This document shows positions 1 to 4,839 of a DNA stretch of 5,767 nt, piece by piece. The stretch is from Acidobacteriaceae bacterium. GTDB taxonomy: Bacteria; Acidobacteriota; Terriglobia; Terriglobales; Acidobacteriaceae. A program made the translations under genes and the position numbers. The first letter of the stretch is position 1. Each line of letters begins with the position of its first letter. The notes beneath the pieces are model-generated. The model saw only the letters and a list, made by a program, of their open reading frames with translations. It made no database searches and was not told where the DNA came from. Location of the stretch: the NCBI GenBank assembly GCA_027307295.1, contig DAHUXF010000205.1, forward strand, positions 1 through 5,767. The letters run 5' to 3'.

Positions 1-31
1 GAAGGGCCATCAGGAATTTCTGAATTGCCAT
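1..31 (-). CDS. Start of an unidentified, probably exported protein (partial, runs off the left edge)
   Basis: Only the first ten codons are visible, reading M-A-I-Q-K-F-L-M-A-L. The start at 29-31 is favoured because a strong purine-rich ribosome binding site (AGAGGAG) lies 7 bases upstream; the nearer ATG at 34-36 is in another frame and meets a stop after eight codons. A lysine followed by a hydrophobic stretch is what a signal peptide or membrane anchor looks like, but ten residues cannot settle it. It lies downstream of the sigma/anti-sigma pair on the same strand with an 89-base gap, so it is probably the third gene of that operon. Genes in this position are often envelope proteins controlled by the sigma factor; that is inference, and no family can be named. 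Confidence 0.5.
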   Translation of the reverse strand, partial: MAIQKFLMAL

Positions 32-120
32 GGCATAACTCCTCTCTTTTCAGTTTTAGATCGAGTCATTCTTTCCTCTCTTAAGCCCAGCTCGCCAAGC
101 CATCTTTCTCTCTTCAAGCG

Positions 121-957
121 TTAGTTCAGCTGTTCAATGCCCCATTCCACGCGCTTTTTCACCGTGGGATCCAGCTTGGAACCCTGCTCAAATTTTCTGA
201 ACTGCGGCACAGCGCTCCGGTCATGCATATCCACCAGCAGATCAACAATGGCAATCTGGACCAGAGGCGACTGCTGGTTCGGCAGCGCGTCCACTAGTTC
301 ACGGCGAATCTCCGGACTGCCGGCGTAGCGGCCCAACGCATCCAGGGAAGCCAGCCGGACATCCACATTGCTGTCAAACCGCAGAGTGTGAAATAGCGCG
401 TTCAAAACTTCAGGATTGGGTCCGGTCACACGCGTGGTCCAGCTCACACCTTCCAACCGCTGGCTGGCCGATTGCTGTTGCAGCATAGAGAGCGCTACCA
501 TCTGCCGCGTGGCCGTCAACTCCTGCCGGACGGCGTTCAGTTGCGCTTCAGCGCCCCGGTCAGAATGCCGGCCAATCAGGTATCCGCAAGCCAGAAACAG
601 GCAGGCCCACACAATCCCAGCCGCTGGCATGTGACGCAGGGTTCCCAAGCCCCAGAACATTGGAGTCGCATTTTTCTCGGGGTTTGCCTCGGGGTTTGCC
701 TCTGTCTTTCGCTCAGTCACAAGGCTGCTCTTCTCCCAGCGGCCTTCCTGGTAACTCTCAAGCATTGCTTTAAAGCGGTCGGCAAGCGCAGGGCTGGGCT
801 GCTCTTCCGGCAGCAGCGCCAGGTTCTTCCAAAGGGCAGCTTCTTCGCTGCACTCCGTGCAGCCCGCCAGGTGCTTTTCCACCGGGATGGTCAGATCAGA
901 ATTCAGCCTGCCTTGCAGATAATCCGGTAAAAGTTCGCCTATCTCTTCACACTTCAT
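121..957 (-). CDS. Membrane-anchored anti-sigma factor: zinc-finger (zf-HC2) domain, one TM helix, HEAT-like repeat C-terminus
   Basis: This 278-residue protein is predicted to bind the ECF sigma factor encoded just upstream and hold it at the cytoplasmic membrane. Residues 1-45 form a putative zinc-binding anti-sigma domain with C3, H29, C33 and C36 (the H-x3-C-x2-C signature). Residues 46-108 are a polar linker rich in E, N and P. Residues 112-129 are a single hydrophobic helix (AAGIVWACLFLACGYLIG), followed by a Q/R/E-rich, probably coiled-coil stretch at about 134-168. Residues 182-278 look like two or three HEAT-type helical repeats (for example VRLASLDALGRY and VQIAIVDLLVDM), which would face the periplasm. 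The ATG at 955-957 is chosen because it overlaps the sigma stop as ATGA, has AGGGAG six bases upstream, and begins exactly at the zinc-finger domain; a 46-residue longer reading frame is only overlap with the sigma gene. The zinc-finger role is family knowledge; the function of the repeats is unknown. Confidence 0.85.
   Translation of the reverse strand: MKCEEIGELLPDYLQGRLNSDLTIPVEKHLAGCTECSEEAALWKNLALLPEEQPSPALADRFKAMLESYQEGRWEKSSLVTERKTEANPEANPEKNATPMFWGLGTLRHMPAAGIVWACLFLACGYLIGRHSDRGAEAQLNAVRQELTATRQMVALSMLQQQSASQRLEGVSWTTRVTGPNPEVLNALFHTLRFDSNVDVRLASLDALGRYAGSPEIRRELVDALPNQQSPLVQIAIVDLLVDMHDRSAVPQFRKFEQGSKLDPTVKKRVEWGIEQLN
676..702. repeat. 12-bp tandem duplication inside the anti-sigma gene
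   Basis: The unit CTCGGGGTTTGC occurs twice back to back (676-687 and 688-699) and a third copy begins with CTC at 700-702. Because the unit is a multiple of three it stays in frame and gives a doubled E-A-N-P type motif in the linker between the zinc finger and the membrane helix. It looks like a slippage duplication in a region with little structural constraint. Confidence 0.85.
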
Positions 958-1538
958 TGCACGCTCCCTGAACTTGGCCGTGTCCCCAGCGGACCTCTGG
1001 CTTGCAGAGGCTTCCCACTTTCCAGTTGATGAAAAATCTGCCGCAGCTCCTGCAGCGCGCGATGCACCCTGGTCTTCACCGTTCCAACCTCGCATCCGAG
1101 CAACTGGGCGATCTCCTCATATTTCAGGTCCTGAAACCGGCTCAGCACCAGGACCTCACGCTTGTCTTCTGATATGTGCAGCAGTGCGCGATGCAGCAGC
1201 GCCGCCTCCTGGCTTTGCTGGGCTGTATCCGGCGGTTCGATCACCGGCGACATATCTGCTTCCAGGCTTGTTTCCGGCCTACGCTTGCGCAGATGGTCCA
1301 TCCTGGCATTCCGTGCAATCTGATACATCCATGCGCGAAATGCCGTGTCCGCGCGGTAGCTATGGCGATACTTGAGGATGCGGAAAAAGACTTCCTGTAC
1401 GAGGTCTTCGCTCATGGGCCGGTCACCGGTCAATCTCAAGTAAAAGTTGAACAACGGCACGTGATAGCGATCAAACAACACGCCCAGCATCTCGCCGAAA
1501 CCATTACGCACCTGGGTCATCAGCTCTTCATCGGACAT
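954..1538 (-). CDS. ECF (extracytoplasmic function) RNA polymerase sigma factor, sigma-70 family
   Basis: This protein directs RNA polymerase to a set of alternative promoters. It has only the two domains expected of ECF factors. Sigma region 2 spans about residues 15-86, with the core-binding segment SEDLVQEVFFRILKYRHSY (43-61) and the -10 recognition segment FRAWMYQIARNARMDHLRKR (67-86). A variable linker follows at 87-110. Region 4 spans about 112-168, with the helix-turn-helix YEEIAQLLGCEVGTVKTRVH (140-159) for -35 recognition. At 194 residues its length is normal. The start is uncertain: the ATG at 1536-1538 gives a typical MSDEEL opening, but its CAGGG is 12 bases away; an in-frame TTG at 1557-1559 (201 residues) has AAAGGA 13 bases away. 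I prefer the ATG. The stop overlaps the anti-sigma start by four bases, indicating translational coupling and balanced output. Gram-negative ECF factors usually activate their own operon; this is not provable here. Confidence 0.9.
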   Translation of the reverse strand: MSDEELMTQVRNGFGEMLGVLFDRYHVPLFNFYLRLTGDRPMSEDLVQEVFFRILKYRHSYRADTAFRAWMYQIARNARMDHLRKRRPETSLEADMSPVIEPPDTAQQSQEAALLHRALLHISEDKREVLVLSRFQDLKYEEIAQLLGCEVGTVKTRVHRALQELRQIFHQLESGKPLQARGPLGTRPSSGSVQ

Positions 1539-1592
1539 TGCGTTAGTCAGCCCTGCCAAGTGAGTTGTTTTGTCCTTTCAGAGATGATTACC

Positions 1593-1646
1593 GCAGGCCC
1601 GGAAAAAGGTTACAGTCTAAAAATGGCCGTTTCCGGGACGGCCTGC
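1593..1646. promoter_or_regulatory. Overlapping inverted repeats in the divergent sigma/cyclophilin intergenic region
   Basis: GGCCGT (1625-1630) and ACGGCC (1638-1643) form a 6-bp GC-rich hairpin with a 7-base loop. Read on the minus strand it is followed by ATTTTTAGA, the shape of a short intrinsic terminator pointing toward the sigma gene. The 3' arm also overlaps GGCCTGC (1640-1646), which is the perfect complement of GCAGGCC (1593-1599), so the two pairings exclude each other. This could be an RNA leader structure or DNA-level operator half-sites. Whether it is transcribed depends on unknown start sites, so function is a guess. Confidence 0.35.
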
Positions 1647-1691
1647 AACACGTTCGCTCCGCAGACTTTACTTCTTTCCAGTGAGGATTTC

Positions 1692-1717
1692 TAATATCCG
1701 GTTGGCCTTTTAAGGAG
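1692..1717 (+). promoter_or_regulatory. Candidate -10 box and ribosome binding site of the exported cyclophilin gene
   Basis: TAATAT at 1692-1697 resembles a sigma-70 -10 element, but no convincing -35 box lies at the right distance (TTTACT is 19 bases upstream). AAGGAG at 1712-1717 is a near-perfect Shine-Dalgarno sequence five bases before the ATG at 1723 and supports that start. The ribosome binding site is well supported; the promoter is weak. Confidence 0.4.
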
Positions 1718-1722
1718 AAAGA

Positions 1723-2496
1723 ATGTTGAACCGCGTTCTATTGACTCTATTGTGTTTGAGCCTTGCTGCCTCTGCCCAGAGCACTGCCACAGCCAAGAAA
1801 ACGCCTTCCAAAACCCCGGCTGCACAAGCGTCCGCAGCGCCAGCCGCTGCACCTACGGCCATTATCCACACCACCTTAGGCGACATGAAATGCCAACTCA
1901 TGCCGGATAAAGCTCCCAAGGCGGTGGCCAATTTTGTTGGTCTTGCCACGGGCACAAAAGACTGGACAGACCCGGTCACAGGCAAGAAGATGCACAACAA
2001 ACCACTTTATGACGGCGTGATCTTCCATCGCGTGATACCGGAGTTCATGATTCAGGGCGGCGATCCGCAAGGCGACGGCCGGGGCAATCCGGGATACAAG
2101 TTTGAAGACGAATTGCATGCCGATTTACTCTTTGACAAGCCTGGACGCCTGGCCATGGCCAACTCCGGCTTGAATACCAACGGCTCACAATTCTTTATTA
2201 CGGAAAAAGAAGTTCCGTTCTTGAACCCCTGCTTTGATCCTAACGGGTGCATGGGCGGACGCCGCGCTCCCAACAGCGGCTATACCATCTTTGGCCAGTG
2301 CGATGACAACACCGTGGAGCTGGTGAAGAAGATTGCGCGTATGCCGCGTGGCGCACAGGACCGGCCCAATGATCCGGTAAAGATTCAACACATTGAGATT
2401 CAGGGCATCGGCAGGGCCGGTGCAAAGCCGGCAACTAAAAAAACTGCCGCCAAAAAAGCCCGCGCGACCGCCAAGCCAACCACGCCAAAGCCATAG
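1723..2496 (+). CDS. Exported cyclophilin-type peptidyl-prolyl cis-trans isomerase
   Basis: This enzyme catalyses cis/trans isomerisation of X-Pro bonds during protein folding, here predicted outside the cytoplasmic membrane. Of 257 residues, 1-18 are a signal peptide (hydrophobic core, A-S-A cleavage site before Q19); C11 does not fit a lipobox, so it is probably not a lipoprotein. Residues 19-45 are an A/P/K/T linker. The cyclophilin domain spans about 46-228, with FHRV (R103), FMIQGGD (F108, Q111), MAN (A146, N147) and GSQFFIT (Q156, F158), matching the active-site residues of human CypA. The CypA tryptophan that contacts cyclosporin is phenylalanine (F166), and the active-site-edge histidine aligns with Y187. 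An insert at 168-186 carries C170 and C176. The tail at 229-257 is rich in K, A, T and P, like basic histone-like tails. It is followed after 56 bases by a second cyclophilin gene on the same strand. By location it parallels E. coli PpiA, but orthology is not shown. Confidence 0.93.
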   Translation: MLNRVLLTLLCLSLAASAQSTATAKKTPSKTPAAQASAAPAAAPTAIIHTTLGDMKCQLMPDKAPKAVANFVGLATGTKDWTDPVTGKKMHNKPLYDGVIFHRVIPEFMIQGGDPQGDGRGNPGYKFEDELHADLLFDKPGRLAMANSGLNTNGSQFFITEKEVPFLNPCFDPNGCMGGRRAPNSGYTIFGQCDDNTVELVKKIARMPRGAQDRPNDPVKIQHIEIQGIGRAGAKPATKKTAAKKARATAKPTTPKP

Positions 2497-2552
2497 ACAC
2501 CAAAATAAGAGCAACACAGGTTTCACACCACACTCATGCAGAAAGGAAATGA

Positions 2553-3080
2553 ATGACTCGCCAGCCAGGCACATACGCGGTTTTTGACACCACTGAGGGA
2601 AAGATTGTCTGCCGTCTCTTTGAAAAAGAAGCGCCCATCACCACCAAGAATTTTACCGACCTCGCCGAAGGCAAAAGAAGCTGGAAAGACAATGTAAGCG
2701 GCAAAAGCGGCACCGGTCCGCTGTACAACGGCACGATCTTTCATCGCGTGAGTCCGGACTTTATGATCCAGGGCGGCGACCCCAGCGGCACAGGCATGGG
2801 TGGCCCCGGCTACAAGTTCCAGGATGAGACCAAGGGATCGCCATACAAATTCGATAAGGCGGGCAAGCTGGCCATGGCAAACGCCGGGCCTGGGACCAAT
2901 GGCTCGCAATTCTTCATCACGGTTGCAGCTACTCCATGGCTCACGGGGAACCACACGATTTTTGGCGAGGTAGTGGAGGGCCAGGACGTGGCCGACAAAA
3001 TCTCCAAGGTAAAGAAGGGCGCGCAGGACCGTCCGGCCAAGGACGTAGTCATCAACTCAATTACGATTGAGCGCGCTTAG
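2553..3080 (+). CDS. Cytoplasmic cyclophilin-type peptidyl-prolyl cis-trans isomerase
   Basis: This second prolyl isomerase has 175 residues, no signal peptide and no membrane helix, so it should act in the cytoplasm. It is almost entirely one cyclophilin domain (about 6-174). Visible active-site residues are R65 in FHRV, F70, M71 and Q73 in FMIQGGD, A109 and N110, Q119 and F121 in GSQFFIT, W129 and H134; these match the human CypA set R55, F60, M61, Q63, A101, N102, Q111, F113, W121 and H126. Keeping the tryptophan predicts better cyclosporin binding than in E. coli-type enzymes. The start is supported by AAAGGAAA with AGGA five bases before the ATG. It probably shares a transcript with the exported paralogue upstream and with the unrecognised gene 12 bases downstream. 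Both cyclophilins share an insert before the L-Y-x-G motif (here around residues 41-56). It resembles PpiB by location, but the name is not certain. Confidence 0.94.
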   Translation: MTRQPGTYAVFDTTEGKIVCRLFEKEAPITTKNFTDLAEGKRSWKDNVSGKSGTGPLYNGTIFHRVSPDFMIQGGDPSGTGMGGPGYKFQDETKGSPYKFDKAGKLAMANAGPGTNGSQFFITVAATPWLTGNHTIFGEVVEGQDVADKISKVKKGAQDRPAKDVVINSITIERA

Positions 3081-3092
3081 CGAAACCCCGCC

Positions 3093-3686
3093 ATGGATCC
3101 GGTAAAAGTCATCATCTTCGTTGGAGCTTTTCTGCTCTTGTTGCTACTGGGCAAAAAGTTTTCAACGTCGGATGAAGGCCCCGCTGTTCCTGGCAGCATA
3201 TCCATGCCTGTGGCTGAGCCCAAAGTCGATTTTGTAGCGGAAGACGAAAAGAAAAAGAACAAACAGCCTGCCGCAGTTGGAGCAGACCTACCGTTCCCAC
3301 TGCGGCTACCGGATCTGGAACTCCGTAACGACCACACATACAATCGTCCGGAATTTCTCAATTACTACTTTACAAAAATCGATCTGATTGCCGGGCCGCC
3401 CGATCCGAACTCGTTTTGCGACGAGTTTTTCATCGAGACGCGCGACCCTAAAGATAGACACCCAGCAACATACAATTATCTGGTAGCAACGCCGGCCGGT
3501 TTGCAGCGACAGATGCAGTCAGAGCATCTGACGACACTCTATCTGGACAATGAGACGATCATTGTTGCCAAATGGGACTTGACGCTGATTCTTGACACCG
3601 CCGTGCAAGAGATCATCCAGACATATGGCGGATGGGTAAGGGATTCAAATGAGCATGCGTTGCCAGACGCAGAAGTCGGCTCCTAG
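3093..3686 (+). CDS. Unrecognised protein with a single N-terminal membrane anchor
   Basis: I do not recognise this 197-residue protein. Residues 6-20 (VIIFVGAFLLLLLLG) form one hydrophobic helix followed by KK, a signal anchor rather than a clear cleavable peptide. Residues 22-65 are a low-complexity, charged linker with a K-rich patch at 53-57. Residues 66-185 look like a compact soluble domain of mixed strands and helices, with one cysteine (C109 in SFCDEFF), a YNYLVATPAGLQRQM segment at 127-141 and an aliphatic, strand-like segment ETIIVAKWDLTLIL at 154-167. Topology by the positive-inside rule is ambiguous. The gene starts 12 bases after the cytoplasmic cyclophilin stop, so it is probably translated from the same mRNA, yet no Shine-Dalgarno sequence is visible, suggesting re-initiation. 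The ATG chosen is the only one that keeps the membrane helix. The reading frame is intact and stays open over its full length. A role with the isomerases is possible but unproven. Confidence 0.75.
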   Translation: MDPVKVIIFVGAFLLLLLLGKKFSTSDEGPAVPGSISMPVAEPKVDFVAEDEKKKNKQPAAVGADLPFPLRLPDLELRNDHTYNRPEFLNYYFTKIDLIAGPPDPNSFCDEFFIETRDPKDRHPATYNYLVATPAGLQRQMQSEHLTTLYLDNETIIVAKWDLTLILDTAVQEIIQTYGGWVRDSNEHALPDAEVGS

Positions 3687-3715
3687 AAACTCCGTCTGAA
3701 TCCTCAAAGTGCAAA

Positions 3716-3745
3716 GCCCGCAAAACGGATTTTTGCTCTACGGGC
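3716..3745. terminator. Possible bidirectional terminator between converging genes
   Basis: GCCCG and CGGGC form the outer stem, and CAAAA and TTTTG the inner stem around a 5-base loop; five unpaired bases (CTCTA) sit on one side. It lies in the 91-base gap between the end of the unrecognised plus-strand gene and the end of mdh. On the minus strand the stem is followed by TTTGCACTTT, so it serves mdh better than the plus-strand operon. The bulge and weak A-T inner stem make this tentative. Confidence 0.35.
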
Positions 3746-3777
3746 CTTCAAGAACTTATGTGGTCAAAGAGTCCGCC

Positions 3778-4704
3778 CTAAACGCCAATCACCTTCACTA
3801 GCTCAGTAACGGAGTCAGCGCTCTTTTGCAGCGCGGCCTGTTCTTCCGGCGTCAACTTGATTTCGATAATCTGTTCCAGGCCGTTAGCACCCAGCTTGCA
3901 CGGCACGCCAACAAACAGACCGTTGATACCATACTCGCCCTGTAAATAAACGGCGCAGGGCAGAATCTTCTTTTTGTCCTTCAGGATCGCCTCTACCATC
4001 TCGGTGGCTGCCGCCGACGGAGCGTAATAAGCGCTTCCAGTCTTCAGATACTTCACGATCTCAGCGCCGCCGTCACGCGTGCGTTGCACAATCGCGTCCA
4101 GCCGTTCTTTTGACATCAACTCAGTAATCGGGATGCCTGCCACGGTGGAATAACGCGCCAGCGGGACCATGGTGTCTCCATGCCCGCCCAGCACAAACGC
4201 CGTAACGTTCTCCACGCTCACGTTCAGTTCCTGCGCGATGAAGGTGCGGAAGCGCGCCGAATCCAGCACGCCGGCCATGCCGATCACGCGGTTGCGGGAA
4301 AATTTGCTCAACTTGAATGCCGCCTGCGCCATGGCGTCCAGAGGATTGGAAACAACAATCAGAATGCAGTTGGGAGAATTGGCCACAACCTTGGCAATCA
4401 CATCCTGCATGATCTTGAAATTCGTGTTGAGCAGGTCATCGCGGCTCATACCCGGCTTGCGCGCGATACCGGCGGTGATGACCACAATGTCAGAGTTCGC
4501 GGTGTCAGCATAGTCATTTGTGCCCAGGACAAACGAGTCCCGCTTTTCAATGGGCATGGCTTCCAGCAGATCCAGCCCCTTACCCTGCGGCACGCCGTCC
4601 AGAACGTCAATCAATACCACGTTGGCAAGCTCTTTCGACGCCACCCAGTGGGCCGCAGTTGCGCCCACGTTGCCTGCACCTACGATCGTAACTTTTTTTC
4701 GCAT
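3778..4704 (-). CDS. mdh: Malate dehydrogenase (LDH-like, NAD-dependent)
   Basis: It interconverts malate and oxaloacetate with NAD(H) in the TCA cycle, in the cytoplasm. The 308-residue length is normal for the LDH-like type. The Rossmann glycine motif is GAGNVG (G9, G11, G14), and D33 at the end of the second strand points to NAD rather than NADP. The substrate loop reads ARKPGMSRDDL: R82 stands where lactate dehydrogenases have glutamine, which marks malate/oxaloacetate specificity, and R88 is the second loop arginine. N120 (VSNP), D148 and R151 (LDSAR) and the catalytic H175 (GGHGDT) are all present. The ATG at 4702-4704 is chosen because AGGAAGGAA lies just upstream and the Rossmann fold begins at once; an upstream in-frame ATG at 4768-4770 would add 22 unrelated residues and lies inside a hairpin. 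It follows icd by 135 bases on the same strand, and a promoter candidate in that gap suggests it can also be transcribed alone. Confidence 0.96.
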   Translation of the reverse strand: MRKKVTIVGAGNVGATAAHWVASKELANVVLIDVLDGVPQGKGLDLLEAMPIEKRDSFVLGTNDYADTANSDIVVITAGIARKPGMSRDDLLNTNFKIMQDVIAKVVANSPNCILIVVSNPLDAMAQAAFKLSKFSRNRVIGMAGVLDSARFRTFIAQELNVSVENVTAFVLGGHGDTMVPLARYSTVAGIPITELMSKERLDAIVQRTRDGGAEIVKYLKTGSAYYAPSAAATEMVEAILKDKKKILPCAVYLQGEYGINGLFVGVPCKLGANGLEQIIEIKLTPEEQAALQKSADSVTELVKVIGV

Positions 4705-4754
4705 GCAAAATTCCTTCCTGAAGTTGCAGGCCAAAGCCCGCTCAGATTTCTGTT

Positions 4755-4774
4755 GGGCATGTAAGTTCATGCCC
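4755..4774 (-). promoter_or_regulatory. Perfect 7-bp hairpin in the icd-mdh gap (mdh leader)
   Basis: GGGCATG (4755-4761) and CATGCCC (4768-4774) are exact complements around a 6-base loop. On the mdh mRNA it would sit about 50 bases before the start codon. No T-run follows, so it is not an intrinsic terminator. It could stabilise or process the mRNA, or be a palindromic protein-binding site. Confidence 0.5.
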
Positions 4775-4796
4775 GGTTACGCGCTATCAGATTTAG

Positions 4797-4825
4797 CTAT
4801 TATTTCCTGATATCTATCGTGTCAT
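4797..4825 (-). promoter_or_regulatory. Candidate sigma-70-type promoter of mdh
   Basis: On the minus strand ATGACA (4825-4820; five of six bases of TTGACA) is followed after exactly 17 bases by TAATAG (4802-4797; three of six of TATAAT). Transcription would begin near 4790 and give a leader of roughly 85 bases containing the hairpin at 4755-4774. It overlaps no gene and begins 15 bases after the icd stop. Confidence 0.4.
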
Positions 4826-4839
4826 TGCAGTCACGGCAG

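Noticed and set aside
472..930. Plus-strand open frame of 152 codons opposite the anti-sigma gene.
   Set aside because: No recognisable domain, no ribosome binding site, and fully covered by a well-supported gene on the other strand.
958..1095. 46-residue N-terminal extension of the anti-sigma factor.
   Set aside because: It only overlaps the sigma region-4 coding sequence in another frame; the ATGA overlap and ribosome binding site fix the start at 957.
1622..1693. Short plus-strand frame starting at the ATG within the intergenic hairpin.
   Set aside because: No ribosome binding site, and the coding look is unconvincing; the hairpin explains the sequence better.
1753..1758. Lipoprotein signal at C11 of the exported cyclophilin.
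   Set aside because: The residues before the cysteine (T-L-L) do not fit the lipobox, whereas A-S-A before Q19 is a good type I cleavage site.
3664..3700. CAGACG/CGTCTG inverted repeat at the end of the unrecognised gene as a terminator.
   Set aside because: The loop is over 20 bases, the stem only six, and no T-run follows.
4180..4764. Plus-strand open frame of 194 codons opposite mdh.
   Set aside because: Its composition is that of an antisense reading of mdh (many H, R, Q, N), with no family resemblance.
4702..4770. Longer mdh reading frame starting at the ATG at 4768-4770.
   Set aside because: The extra 22 residues do not resemble the family, the ATG lies in a hairpin arm, and the inner ATG has a strong ribosome binding site and starts right at the Rossmann fold.
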